25,437 bases of DNA from Candidatus Omnitrophica bacterium CG1_02_40_15. GTDB lineage: Bacteria > Omnitrophota > Gorgyraeia > Gorgyraeales > Gorgyraeaceae. A program made the translations under genes and the position numbers. Positions 1 through 7,618 of this stretch are shown here, piece by piece (the stretch's first letter is position 1; every line of letters begins with the position of its first letter). The stretch is from NCBI GenBank assembly GCA_001871815.1, contig MNVP01000021.1:1-25437 (forward strand). The letters are read 5' to 3'. Below the pieces are notes generated by a model, which searched no databases, was not told the origin of the DNA, and saw nothing but the letters and a program-made list of their open reading frames with translations.

Positions 1-652
1 TAGCGTTAGAAAGTTTTGCGCATTTAAATTCTTCAGATATTTTTATAAAAAATATAGCCTTTATCTTTTCTTTTATATTTGCTGATTTTTGCGCAGTGCC
101 AAACCATGGCGTTCCATAGGCGAATATAGTTTTATCGCTACAACATAAGGCTATATTTTCATCATTAAGGACTGTTTGGCCGTTACTGTTGTGCGCTATG
201 GTGGATTTACCGCTTCCAGATGGGCCGCTAAAAACAAAAACACCTTCAGAAGTAGCTATTCCACATGAATGCAGTATAATACTCTTGTTCATCATAAGTC
301 TTAGATTAATAGTGTCTTTTAATAATGTATGGGAGATGCCATGAGCATCTAGGCCAACAGTAGTGATAACAGATTTACAGTTTTTAGAATCAAAGGTAAC
401 AGCGCTGTCAGAGCATATAAAATTAAAGACACTATTCTGTTCTTTTAGAACTACAGGTTTTGTGTCATCTCCAATAACAGGAAACTTCTTTTTAAAATCA
501 GAAAAACTTACATCTTTAATTTCTATAGCATAGTCTGGTTTTCTATGTGTAGTAAAAAGAAGGAGGTCTTTTTCAATATTTTTAAATAGAGTATAATTAT
601 TTATTTTAATTTCAAAGACAAGGCCAGATATATTGATGTTTATTGTAGGCAT
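1..652 (-). CDS. HPr kinase / PEP carboxykinase-like P-loop protein, 3' end beyond the window
   Basis: A reading frame of 217 codons from ATG at 652 stays open to base 1, so the C-terminus is missing. The translated protein has a beta-rich N-terminal part (about residues 1-130) and then a Walker A motif GPSGSGKS at about residues 143-150, followed by NDEN and GTPWFGT. The P-loop followed by an acidic motif and a G-T-P-W-type motif is the pattern of small HPr-kinase/PEPCK-fold proteins (COG1493-like) seen in peptide-maturation or sugar-regulation contexts. Substrate and role cannot be told from this fragment. It diverges from a glycosyltransferase, which hints at a polysaccharide or peptide-modification locus to the left. 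The start is supported by a TATAAT six bases upstream; no Shine-Dalgarno sequence is visible. Family call is moderate, specific function unknown. Confidence 0.65.
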   Translation of the reverse strand, partial: MPTININISGLVFEIKINNYTLFKNIEKDLLLFTTHRKPDYAIEIKDVSFSDFKKKFPVIGDDTKPVVLKEQNSVFNFICSDSAVTFDSKNCKSVITTVGLDAHGISHTLLKDTINLRLMMNKSIILHSCGIATSEGVFVFSGPSGSGKSTIAHNSNGQTVLNDENIALCCSDKTIFAYGTPWFGTAQKSANIKEKIKAIFFIKISEEFKCAKLSNA

Positions 653-658
653 ATTTAT

Positions 659-664
659 ATTATA
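659..664 (-). promoter_or_regulatory. -10 element of the HPr-kinase-like gene
   Basis: A perfect TATAAT on the minus strand ends 6 nt before the ATG at 652, so transcription would start at or next to the start codon (possible leaderless mRNA). No convincing -35 box is seen at 16-18 bp spacing. Confidence 0.45.
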
Positions 665-668
665 AAGG

Positions 669-697
669 TTCAGATTTTTAATATTTCATGGTATAAT
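669..697 (+). promoter_or_regulatory. Promoter of the glycosyltransferase gene
   Basis: TTCAGA (669-674, 4 of 6 matches to the -35 consensus), a 17-bp spacer and a perfect TATAAT (692-697). The ATG at 704 lies 6 nt after the -10 box and no ribosome-binding site fits in between, so the transcript may be leaderless. It is back to back with the divergent promoter at 659-664. Confidence 0.5.
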
Positions 698-703
698 TAA
701 ACT

Positions 704-1720
704 ATGATATCAGTAATTATTGTGAATTACAACAGAAAAGATTTGTTGCGAGGATGTTTGGATGCTGTCATTATGCAGAGTAGGGACAGGACAATGTCCT
801 GTCCCTACAAGGATATAGAAATTATAGTGGTTGACAATGGTTCTTTAGACGCTAGCAGCGGGATGGTTAATGCCGTGTATCCTGAAGTTAAATTATTGCA
901 AAATACAGAAAACTTATTTTTTTGCAAGGCAAATAATCAGGGCATAAAAGAGACAAAGGGGGATTTTATCCTGTGTTTAAACAGCGATTGTGTGTTGGAT
1001 AAGGATTATTTAAAGGAGGCATTAAGTTCTTTTAACTTAGATGAAAAGATAGGCATGGTGAGCGGTAAGATTCTCAGGATGGATAAAAAGACAATAGACT
1101 CTACAGGGTTATTTATAGCAAGGAACAGAAAACCGCTGGAAAGGGGGTATGGAAAACCTGACAAAGGACAATACGAAAGGCCGGAATATATATTTGGCGT
1201 AAGCGGCTCATGCCTGCTTATGAAAAAAGACATGCTGGACGATATAAAAGATAAGAACGGGTATTTTGATGAAACCTTTGAGATATACTATGAAGATTTG
1301 GATTTATGCTGGAGGGCTCAAAAAAAAGGCTGGAAGGCGTATTATAACCCAAAGGCAATAGCATATCATGAGAGAGGCGCGACAGCAATTGTCCACCCTA
1401 TCCGACTCCGTGAGTCGCCTACGGCGGCTCACGGAGTCGGAGGGCATGAGTTCAGGCGCATCTCAGATGAATTAAAGAAAAGATATATAAGAAATAGGTA
1501 TAAATGCATGAGAAAAAACGACTCGATAGCAGGATTTTTGGTAAATCTGCCGTTCATATTATTCTACGAAATTAAGTTGTGTAGTTATTTAGTTCTCGAC
1601 TCGGCCTTTGGCCTCGCTCGAACAATATTCTTCGAGCGAGCGACCGAAGGAAGTACTGAGCGAAGCGAATGTACGAAGCGAGTCGAGAAGAAGAAAAATT
1701 TCCTTGACCGCAATCTTTAG
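704..1720 (+). CDS. Family 2 glycosyltransferase (rhamnosyltransferase-like)
   Basis: Transfers a sugar from a nucleotide-sugar donor, probably in surface polysaccharide synthesis; donor and acceptor cannot be inferred. The GT-A fold opens with SVIIVNYNR (residues 2-10), then EIIVVDNGS, LNSDC (DXD-like), GVSGSCLLM and the YEDLDLCWR motif typical of the COG1216 group, followed by a hydrophobic C-terminal stretch (about residues 277-300). Three repeats are built into the frame: a 29-nt palindrome (780-808) before the second beta strand, a 39-nt palindrome (1402-1440) after the HERGAT motif, and a copy of the 97-nt outer/inner-stem element (1593-1689) that encodes nearly all of the last 40 residues. 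The natural C-terminus has probably been replaced. The -35 box of rpsO lies inside its last codons. Confidence 0.85.
   Translation: MISVIIVNYNRKDLLRGCLDAVIMQSRDRTMSCPYKDIEIIVVDNGSLDASSGMVNAVYPEVKLLQNTENLFFCKANNQGIKETKGDFILCLNSDCVLDKDYLKEALSSFNLDEKIGMVSGKILRMDKKTIDSTGLFIARNRKPLERGYGKPDKGQYERPEYIFGVSGSCLLMKKDMLDDIKDKNGYFDETFEIYYEDLDLCWRAQKKGWKAYYNPKAIAYHERGATAIVHPIRLRESPTAAHGVGGHEFRRISDELKKRYIRNRYKCMRKNDSIAGFLVNLPFILFYEIKLCSYLVLDSAFGLARTIFFERATEGSTERSECTKRVEKKKNFLDRNL
780..808. repeat. In-frame palindrome in the glycosyltransferase
   Basis: A 14-bp inverted repeat starting GTAGGGACAGGACA with a single central base. It belongs to the GTAGGG...CCCTAC type found also at 8499, 8896, 13041, 19957, 22772 and 23627. 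Translated it gives residues around SRDRTMSCPYK, which split the normal first and second strands of the GT-A fold. Confidence 0.85.
1402..1440. repeat. 39-nt in-frame hairpin in the glycosyltransferase
   Basis: CCGACTCCGTGAG pairs perfectly with CTCACGGAGTCGG over 13 bp. A further 5 bp (one G-U) and a 3-nt loop complete it. Its 39 nt equal 13 codons and keep the reading frame. Confidence 0.85.
1593..1689 (+). repeat. Junction stem element, copy A (divergent, inside a CDS)
   Basis: It has the terminal TTCTCGACT (1593-1601) and AGTCGAGAA (1681-1689) and the inner stem CGCTCGAA/TTCGAGCG around an 8-nt loop CAATATTC. Its arms are 13 and 42 nt, unlike the 26/26 of the other five copies. It is read through as the glycosyltransferase C-terminus and lies upstream of rpsO. 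Confidence 0.85.
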
Positions 1721-1732
1721 GCGTAGTATAAT
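1704..1732 (+). promoter_or_regulatory. rpsO promoter
   Basis: TTGACC (1704-1709), a 17-bp spacer and TATAAT (1727-1732): 11 of 12 consensus bases. The expected start near 1739 leaves a leader of only about 13 nt, just containing the GGAGG ribosome-binding site at 1741-1745. The -35 box overlaps the end of the glycosyltransferase CDS. Confidence 0.8.
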
Positions 1733-1751
1733 TTGAAATCGGAGGTTAAAA

Positions 1752-2018
1752 GTGATAGTAAAGGAAAGAAAAAAAGAGGTAATAGAGAAGTTTGCTGAAC
1801 ACGAAAAAGATACTGGCTCCTGTAATGTGCAGATAGCAATACTTACAGAGAGGATCAATGGCCTTACAGATCATTTCAAGTCCCATAAAAAGGACTTTAA
1901 TTCAAGGGTCGGGCTTTTGCGTATGGTTGGCAAGAGAAAAAGGCTTCTGGATTATCTTAAGAAAGAAAACCCGGAAAAATACCGCGAACTTGCTGATAAG
2001 CTGAGTTTGAAAAAATAA
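1752..2018 (+). CDS. rpsO: 30S ribosomal protein uS15
   Basis: An 88-residue protein matching uS15 along its whole length: it has the TGSCNVQIAILTERI helix, the conserved LTDHFKSHKKDFNSRVGLL segment and a C-terminal KRKRLLDYLKK helix. uS15 binds 16S rRNA early in small-subunit assembly. The start is GTG at 1752, chosen because GGAGG sits 6 nt upstream and the family begins here. It is followed by an intrinsic-terminator-like hairpin and then by pnp, the classical rpsO-pnp order, in which the intergenic RNA is a known site of RNase III processing and PNPase autoregulation in enterobacteria. Confidence 0.97.
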   Translation: MIVKERKKEVIEKFAEHEKDTGSCNVQIAILTERINGLTDHFKSHKKDFNSRVGLLRMVGKRKRLLDYLKKENPEKYRELADKLSLKK

Positions 2019-2023
2019 TGGAA

Positions 2024-2090
2024 GGCGGATTTAACGACCTGCTATTAGTTTTTAGATTAGAAGGAAGAAGGTCTTTAAGCCCGCCTTTTT
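2024..2090 (+). terminator. Terminator-like hairpin after rpsO
   Basis: GGCGG (2024-2028) pairs with CCGCC (2081-2085), continued by TTTAA/TTAA and GACC/GGTC with small bulges, and is followed by five T. The long loop and interrupted stem suggest partial termination, with some read-through into pnp. Confidence 0.55.
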
Positions 2091-2101
2091 CAATTGAGGG
2101 C

Positions 2102-2136
2102 ATCGTTTATGAAAACCTGTGGTTTCCATAAACGAT
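2102..2136 (+). other. 16-bp hairpin in the rpsO-pnp intergenic RNA
   Basis: Two 16-nt arms starting ATCGTTTATG pair with one mismatch around a TGT loop. A long near-perfect stem between rpsO and pnp is a good candidate for double-strand RNA cleavage as known for RNase III in enterobacteria; that role is inferred. Confidence 0.6.
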
Positions 2137-2197
2137 AAGCCCGAAATTGTCCCGCCTTTTTGGATAGCGGGCTTAAAAAATTGCTAAAAGGGCGGGA
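2137..2197 (+). other. Interleaved complementary segments before pnp
   Basis: AAGCCCG (2137-2143) complements CGGGCTT (2168-2174), while TCCCGCCTTTT (2150-2160) complements AAAAGGGCGGGA (2186-2197) with one bulged G. The order A-B-A'-B' allows either two competing hairpins or a pseudoknot. The last segment runs into the 67-bp repeat. Confidence 0.5.
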
Positions 2198-2260
2198 TTA
2201 ATTCGCCCCTACTGATTCGTTTTGCATTCGCAAAGCGAATCAAAACGGTAGGGGCTCATT
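2194..2260. repeat. 67-bp repeat, copy 1 (upstream of pnp)
   Basis: Identical over all 67 bases to 13116-13182 upstream of recA. Outer arms CCCCTAC and GTAGGGG enclose GATTCG, CGTTTTG, CGAATC and CAAAACG in the interleaved order A-B-A'-B', plus a small TTTGC/GCAAA hairpin. It ends a few bases before the pnp ribosome-binding site. Confidence 0.9.
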
Positions 2261-2273
2261 AAAGAAAGGACAT

Positions 2274-4355
2274 ATGGTATATAGAGTTGAAAGAAAAATA
2301 GGGAAAGAGGCAATTATTATAGAAACAGGTAAGATGGCAAAACAGGCCAATGGGGCAGTGTGCGTGCAGTATGGGGGCACCATGGTTCTGGTTACAGCTG
2401 TTTGTTCAAATGAGCTCAGGGAAGGCATTGATTTTTTCCCGCTTACTGTAGAATACCAGGAAAAGGCATACGCAGCAGGCAGGATCCCTGGAGGATTTTT
2501 TAAGCGCGAAGGAAGGCCTACTGAAAAAGAGATTTTAACATCAAGGCTTATAGACAGGCCAATAAGGCCGCTTTTTCCAAAAGGCTTTGTAAATGATGTC
2601 CAGGTTGTTGCAATAGTGCTTTCAAGCGACGGTCAGAATGATTCTGATATACCTGCACTTATAGGCGCTTCCTGCGCATTGGCTATTTCAGATATACCTT
2701 TTACTGGGCCTATAGGAGCAGTAAGGATTGGATTAGTAGGTGGAGAGCTTGTAATTAATCCTACTTTTAAAGAGCTGGAGGAGAGTTCATTGAATCTAGT
2801 TTCAGCTGGGCTCAAAGACAGGATTATAATGCTGGAAGCAGGGGCAAATCAGATTTCAGAAGAAAAAATGCTTGAGGCAATAGAGTTAAGCCAGGAGTAT
2901 ATAAGAGTAAGCATAGAATTGCAGGAAGAGCTTAAGAAAAAATGTAGCAAGGAAAAGATTAAGCCTGAATTGAAGCTTGTGTCTAGCGAGCTGCATGAAA
3001 AAGTAAGAAAGATTGCCGTAGATGAGCTTAAAAAAATAAATGCTTTGCCTGCAAAAGAACAAAGAGAAGATGCTTTTAATATTTTAGCCAGGCAGATTGT
3101 AGAGAAATTAACCAAGGAAGATGAAGGCTTGAGCGAATTTGACATAAAAAACGCGTTGTATGAAGTAGAAAAAACCGAGGTTAGAAAGTTTATTCTGGAG
3201 AAAAAAATAAGAATAGATACTAGAAAATATGAAGATATAAGGCCTATAAGCTGCGAGGTAGGCCTTTTGCCAAGAACCCACGGTTCAGGCCTTTTTACAA
3301 GGGGCCAGACCCAGAGTTTATCAATCACTACGCTTGGCACCAGCCAGGATGAGCAGAGGATGGATACGCTTGAGGGCGAGAAATTCAAAAGTTTCATGCT
3401 GCATTATAATTTTCCACCTTTTAGCGTCGGAGAGGCAAAGCCGATGAGAGGGCCTGGCAGGCGCGAGATTGGGCATGGCGCATTAGCAGAAAGGGCGCTT
3501 AAGGCAGTAATGCCTTCGAATAAAGAGTTTCCTTATACAGTCAGAGTTGTGTCAGAAATACTTGAGTCAAACGGTTCGAGCAGTATGGCAACTGTTTGCG
3601 CCAGCACCCTTTCCTTGATGGACGCAGGTGTCCCCATTAAAAAACCTGTTTCAGGCGTAGCTATGGGCCTGATAAAAGAAGGCAATGACTCAGCTATATT
3701 AACTGATATTGCGGGATTAGAGGATCATTATGGAGATATGGATTTTAAAGTGACAGGCACTGATTCAGGCGTAACCGGCCTTCAGATGGACCTTAAGATA
3801 GATGGGATAGATATGAATTTAATCAGAAAGATAGTTAAGCAGGCGAATCCTGCAAGGGCATTTATCTTAAACAAAATAATAGAAACAATAAATGCGCCCA
3901 GAAAAGAATTATCAGAATATGCGCCAAGGATAACCACATTGATGATAGACAAGGAAAAGATAGGAGCTTTAATAGGGCCTGGCGGCAAGGTTATAAAAAA
4001 GATAATTCAGGATACAGAGGCTACAATAGAGGTGGATGACGAAGGAAAGGTTTCTGTGGCTTCTGACAATGAAGATTCAGCCAAAAGAGCCATTGAGATA
4101 ATAAAAGGCATTACAAGCGAGCCTGAAGTGGGCACAATTTACGAAGGCACCATAAAGCGCCTCATGAACTTTGGCGCATTCTGCGAGATATTTCCAGGCA
4201 AGGAAGGCCTTATACATGTTTCCGAGCTTTCAGACAAGTTTGTTAAAAACGCGGAAGATGCTGTTAAAGTCGGAGACAAGGTCAGAGTTAAGCTCATTAA
4301 AATAGACGAGATGGGCAGATTGAACCTGAGTATTAAACAAGCAATGAATGCTTAA
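2274..4355 (+). CDS. pnp: Polyribonucleotide nucleotidyltransferase (PNPase)
   Basis: Phosphorolytic 3'-to-5' exoribonuclease of mRNA turnover, normally a trimer in the cytoplasm. The 693 residues follow the standard order: first RNase PH domain with GGFFKREGRP and the RLIDRPIRPLF signature, a helical domain (about residues 210-310), second RNase PH domain with GLLPRTHGSGLFTRGQTQ and the phosphate/metal-site segment TGTDSGVTGLQMD, a KH domain with IGALIGPGGKVIKKI (about 560-575) and a C-terminal S1 domain with GTIKRLMNFGAFCEIFPGKEGLIH. The ATG at 2274 has AAAGAAAGGA just upstream. It follows rpsO across a structured 255-nt gap that could carry processing and autoregulation signals. No damage is seen. 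Confidence 0.97.
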   Translation: MVYRVERKIGKEAIIIETGKMAKQANGAVCVQYGGTMVLVTAVCSNELREGIDFFPLTVEYQEKAYAAGRIPGGFFKREGRPTEKEILTSRLIDRPIRPLFPKGFVNDVQVVAIVLSSDGQNDSDIPALIGASCALAISDIPFTGPIGAVRIGLVGGELVINPTFKELEESSLNLVSAGLKDRIIMLEAGANQISEEKMLEAIELSQEYIRVSIELQEELKKKCSKEKIKPELKLVSSELHEKVRKIAVDELKKINALPAKEQREDAFNILARQIVEKLTKEDEGLSEFDIKNALYEVEKTEVRKFILEKKIRIDTRKYEDIRPISCEVGLLPRTHGSGLFTRGQTQSLSITTLGTSQDEQRMDTLEGEKFKSFMLHYNFPPFSVGEAKPMRGPGRREIGHGALAERALKAVMPSNKEFPYTVRVVSEILESNGSSSMATVCASTLSLMDAGVPIKKPVSGVAMGLIKEGNDSAILTDIAGLEDHYGDMDFKVTGTDSGVTGLQMDLKIDGIDMNLIRKIVKQANPARAFILNKIIETINAPRKELSEYAPRITTLMIDKEKIGALIGPGGKVIKKIIQDTEATIEVDDEGKVSVASDNEDSAKRAIEIIKGITSEPEVGTIYEGTIKRLMNFGAFCEIFPGKEGLIHVSELSDKFVKNAEDAVKVGDKVRVKLIKIDEMGRLNLSIKQAMNA

Positions 4356-4365
4356 ATGTTGCGCG

Positions 4366-4473
4366 TCATTGCGAGCACGTTCGCTTCGCTCAGTGTAAAC
4401 TCCGCGAAGCAATCACGTTTTTGAGATTGCTTCGTCGTCCGCCACAGAAACAATGGCGGACTCCTCGCAATGA
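4366..4473. repeat. TCATTGCGAG family repeat, copy 1 (pnp-uppP)
   Basis: Outer inverted repeat TCATTGCGAG (4366-4375) / CTCGCAATGA (4464-4473) and inner GAAGCAATC / GATTGCTTC. A separate hairpin CCGCCA-CAGAAACAA-TGGCGG is nested in the right arm; this module recurs at 9868 and 12961. It fills most of the pnp-uppP gap. Confidence 0.85.
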
Positions 4474-4483
4474 CATTTGAAAG

Positions 4484-5236
4484 ATGACATTTTTACAGGC
4501 AGTGATTTCTGGGGTGGTGCAGGGTGTGGCAGAGTTTTTGCCGATTTCAAGCTCAGGGCATTTAGTTATTTTACATAAATTAATGGGCCTTAATGAGCCT
4601 GAAATGCTTTTTGACATATTTTTGCATCTCGGGACTCTGGCAGCTATATTTATAGTATTTGGCAAAGAGATAATAGAAAGCGTAACCACTAAAAAAAGAA
4701 TAGGCTTATTAATTTTAGTAAGCAGTTTGGTAACATTTGGTTTTGTTTTGTTCTTTATTAAAAATATAGAAGCCGCATTCAGCGATGTAAAAATAGTCGG
4801 CATTATGATCATAGTGACAGGCATATGGCTCATAGCGGGCAATTTTATAAGACTTGGGACAGAAGGTATGACAGTTTTTAAAGCAGGTTTGATTGGCCTG
4901 GCTCAGGGTATAGCAGCTTTGCCTGGCATATCCAGGAGCGGCGCCACAATTTCCATAGGATTATTTTTAGGGCTTGACGGACAGGCTGCTGCAAAATACT
5001 CATTTTTATTATCTATCCCGGCAATACTAGGGGCATTTTTATTTAAAATCAAGGAAACAGGGTTTAATCTTACAGGCATAAATATAAATTATTTCATAGG
5101 ATTTTTTATATCTTGCATTGTGGGGATTATTTCGCTAAAGCTGTTGTTAAGGATACTGTATAAAAATAAATTTCACTGGTTTGGGGCGTATTGTATTCTG
5201 ATGGGGGTTTTGGTTATTTTGTTTTTAAAGGCGTAG
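4484..5236 (+). CDS. uppP: Undecaprenyl-diphosphatase (BacA family)
   Basis: Integral membrane enzyme that dephosphorylates undecaprenyl diphosphate to recycle the lipid carrier for peptidoglycan and polysaccharide synthesis. The 250 residues show about seven or eight hydrophobic segments and both family signatures: EFLPISSSGH near residue 17 and ALPGISRSGATIS near residue 145. Length is slightly short but complete for the family (about 260-280). The ATG at 4484 has only a weak GAAAG in front; the ATG at 4471 belongs to the preceding repeat. The TAG stop is followed directly by junction element copy B, which leads into ftsK. Confidence 0.95.
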   Translation: MTFLQAVISGVVQGVAEFLPISSSGHLVILHKLMGLNEPEMLFDIFLHLGTLAAIFIVFGKEIIESVTTKKRIGLLILVSSLVTFGFVLFFIKNIEAAFSDVKIVGIMIIVTGIWLIAGNFIRLGTEGMTVFKAGLIGLAQGIAALPGISRSGATISIGLFLGLDGQAAAKYSFLLSIPAILGAFLFKIKETGFNLTGININYFIGFFISCIVGIISLKLLLRILYKNKFHWFGAYCILMGVLVILFLKA

Positions 5237-5364
5237 TTCTCGACTATGCGCATATGATAAGACGCAATGTCTGCTCGAACAGTATTTACTTTCTGCAAGT
5301 TCGGAACATGACATCTTATTCTTCGAGCGATCATGAGAGTATATTATGCGTGCAGAGTCGAGAA
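5237..5364 (+). repeat. Junction stem element, copy B (uppP-ftsK)
   Basis: TTCTCGACT (5237-5245) abuts the uppP TAG; AGTCGAGAA ends at 5364, 8 nt before the ftsK ATG. Inner stem TGCTCGAA/TTCGAGCG (one U-G). Arms are 26 and 26 nt with pairing along most of positions 2-16; the apical loop is 42 nt. Orientation follows transcription. Confidence 0.9.
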
Positions 5365-5372
5365 GATAGGCT

Positions 5373-7616
5373 ATGAGCAAGGATAAAAAAGATCTTATAG
5401 TTTCCATTGGATTATTTGTTTTGGCGCTGTTACTTTTAGCTGGAATGATTTCATACTCGCCTTATGACATCGGATTTGAAACATCCACCCCTAACATCCA
5501 TATCCGTAATTATATAGGAATAATAGGCGCATATACTGCGTGGGCAGTATTCAAACTAATAGGATACGCAGGATTTTTTATACCGTTTCTTTTTATAGTA
5601 TGGGGCATAGGGATTTTAGCTGAGAGGCTGACAGGAAGGCTTTTATACAGAATTCTTGGTATTTTATTTTTATTTTCCGCAAGTTCCGCATTTTTCAGCT
5701 TAACAGCCAGGCCTGATTCAGTTTTAATGGTGACAAGGGGAGGGCTTTTAGGATTTTTATTGGCTGACAGGTTTCTATTAGATTATCTGGGGGCTGTTGG
5801 CGGGTACATAGTGACGATAAGTTTAACTATATTGGCGCTTCTAGTTGCCACAGAATTTTTAATAGTGCCTGTAGTTTCTATTTTATTCATGAAAATATGG
5901 GCTGTGGCAGATAGGATAGGCAAGGTAAGAAAAGAAAAAGGCGCTGCTAGTTATGCAAAAACTGAAAAGCTTGCTAGCGGGCCGAGATTAAGGCCAGCAG
6001 TTAAGGTGGAAAAGCGGGCAGTTACCGATGAGCTACGAATTACGAACGACGAACGACGAGCGACGAGCGACGAAGAAAGGCCGAAGATAAATATAATGCC
6101 AAAGCCTGCAGCCAAGTCAAAACCTGCGCCTCTAAAAGCAGCAAAAGTTGAGCCGAGAGTTGTGGGAGACTACAAGCTTCCAAGCCTTGAGTTATTGGAT
6201 TTGCCTACTCGGAAGGCTGGAAATATTTTTGGGGAGAATCTTGAGGAAAGCGCAAGGATACTTGAGGATACACTAAGGGATTTCGGCATAGAGTCAAAGG
6301 TTTTGGATATAAGCAAAGGGCCCGTTATTACAAGATATGAATTACAGCCTGCGCCTGGTGTAAAGGTAAACAGGATCACAAGCCTTAGCGATGACATAGC
6401 CCTTACTATGAAAGCGGCTACTGTAAGGATAGTAGCTCCTATACCTGGAAAATCCTGCGTCGGGATAGAAGTGCCTAATCTAGATACGTCTATGGTTTTC
6501 TTAAGGGAAATACTGGAATCCAGCGAGTTTCAGAAGATGGCAGTTTCTTCAAAACTGGCCATGGCCCTTGGAAAAGATATATCAGGGAAATCAGTGGTTA
6601 CTGACCTGGGAGACATGCCTCATCTTTTAATAGCAGGCACTACTGGTTCTGGAAAGACTGTTTGCGTAAATTCCCTGATAATGAGCATGGTTTATAATGC
6701 TACGCCTGAAGAATTGAAATTTTTAATGGTTGACCCAAAGATGGTAGAGCTTGCAATATACAATGGCCTGCCTCACCTATTATGCCCTGTTGTGACTGAT
6801 GCAAAAAAGGCCTCAGGTGCGCTTGGCTGGGTTGTGAGCGAAATGGAAGCAAGATATAAAATGCTTGCAAAGATAGCTGTAAGAAACATAACAGCGTTTA
6901 ACCAGAAATCAGAAGAGAAGTTACCTTTCATAGTTGTCATAATAGACGAATTAGCAGACCTTATGATGGTTGCCCAGGAAGATATTGAGAACGCTATCAC
7001 GCGCCTTGCTCAGCTTTCAAGGGCAGTTGGCATCCATATGATACTCGCCACCCAGAGGCCGTCTGTAGATGTTGTAACAGGCGTAATAAAGGCAAATTTT
7101 CCAGCCAGGATCTCATTTAAGGTTGCGTCAAAGGTTGATTCCAGGACAGTCCTTGATATGAATGGCGCTGATAAACTGTTAGGAAAAGGAGATATGCTAT
7201 TTTTGGAGCCTGGAAGGCCAAAACCGATAAGGGCTCAGGGTACATATCTTACAGACCCTGAAATAGAAAAGGTTGTGAATTTTATAAAGGCTCAGCAGGA
7301 ACCTGCGTATGACAACGAGATACTTGAGCAGCAAAAAAAGAGCGTATCAGCCAAAGGCGGTTTCGAAAAGGATGAATTCTTTGATGAGGCGGTGAAGATG
7401 GTGCTGGAAACAGGCCAGGCGTCTGTTTCAATGCTTCAGAGAAGATTAAGGCTTGGCTATACAAGGGCTGCCAGGATTGTGGATGCTATGGAAGAAGAGG
7501 GTATAATAGGCCCTTTCAGAGGCAGCAAGCCCAGGGAGATATTGATAGATGAGTATCAGGCAAAAGAAGAGATTAGAGAAGATCAGAAGAATTTAAATAC
7601 CCCAACTACAGAGTAG
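5373..7616 (+). CDS. ftsK: DNA translocase FtsK/SpoIIIE
   Basis: Septum-located ATP-driven DNA pump that clears chromosomes at division. The 747 residues have four hydrophobic segments at the N-terminus (about residues 9-28, 45-80, 93-112, 140-172), a short basic linker (about 180-290), the RecA-like motor with Walker A GTTGSGKTV (422-430) and Walker B VVIIDELADL (521-530), the QRPSVDVVTG motif, and a C-terminal winged-helix gamma domain (about 670-735) that in known FtsK proteins reads KOPS-type polar sequences. The linker contains six heptamer repeats (6032-6073) that encode residues 221-234. The ATG at 5373 lies 8 nt after junction element B; GAGAAGATAGG is the only purine-rich candidate binding site. 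Confidence 0.96.
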   Translation: MSKDKKDLIVSIGLFVLALLLLAGMISYSPYDIGFETSTPNIHIRNYIGIIGAYTAWAVFKLIGYAGFFIPFLFIVWGIGILAERLTGRLLYRILGILFLFSASSAFFSLTARPDSVLMVTRGGLLGFLLADRFLLDYLGAVGGYIVTISLTILALLVATEFLIVPVVSILFMKIWAVADRIGKVRKEKGAASYAKTEKLASGPRLRPAVKVEKRAVTDELRITNDERRATSDEERPKINIMPKPAAKSKPAPLKAAKVEPRVVGDYKLPSLELLDLPTRKAGNIFGENLEESARILEDTLRDFGIESKVLDISKGPVITRYELQPAPGVKVNRITSLSDDIALTMKAATVRIVAPIPGKSCVGIEVPNLDTSMVFLREILESSEFQKMAVSSKLAMALGKDISGKSVVTDLGDMPHLLIAGTTGSGKTVCVNSLIMSMVYNATPEELKFLMVDPKMVELAIYNGLPHLLCPVVTDAKKASGALGWVVSEMEARYKMLAKIAVRNITAFNQKSEEKLPFIVVIIDELADLMMVAQEDIENAITRLAQLSRAVGIHMILATQRPSVDVVTGVIKANFPARISFKVASKVDSRTVLDMNGADKLLGKGDMLFLEPGRPKPIRAQGTYLTDPEIEKVVNFIKAQQEPAYDNEILEQQKKSVSAKGGFEKDEFFDEAVKMVLETGQASVSMLQRRLRLGYTRAARIVDAMEEEGIIGPFRGSKPREILIDEYQAKEEIREDQKNLNTPTTE
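6032..6073. repeat. Heptamer tandem repeat in ftsK
   Basis: Six 7-bp units of the form NNNACGA (GCTACGA, ATTACGA, two ACGACGA, two GCGACGA). The 42 bp equal 14 codons, so the frame is kept. It lies in the linker between membrane and motor domains. Confidence 0.9.
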
Positions 7617-7618
7617 TA

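Noticed and set aside
2849..3397. 182-codon open frame on the minus strand inside pnp
   Set aside because: Antisense to the conserved middle of PNPase; serine/leucine-rich composition typical of a shadow frame.
5237..5364. Junction element as a classical MITE
   Set aside because: The 9-bp terminal inverted repeats fit, but no target-site duplication is visible at any copy and placement is tied to stop and start codons. Mobility is still not excluded.
5191..5376. Small frame between uppP and ftsK
   Set aside because: It reads the junction element and overlaps the uppP end; no protein family or binding site.
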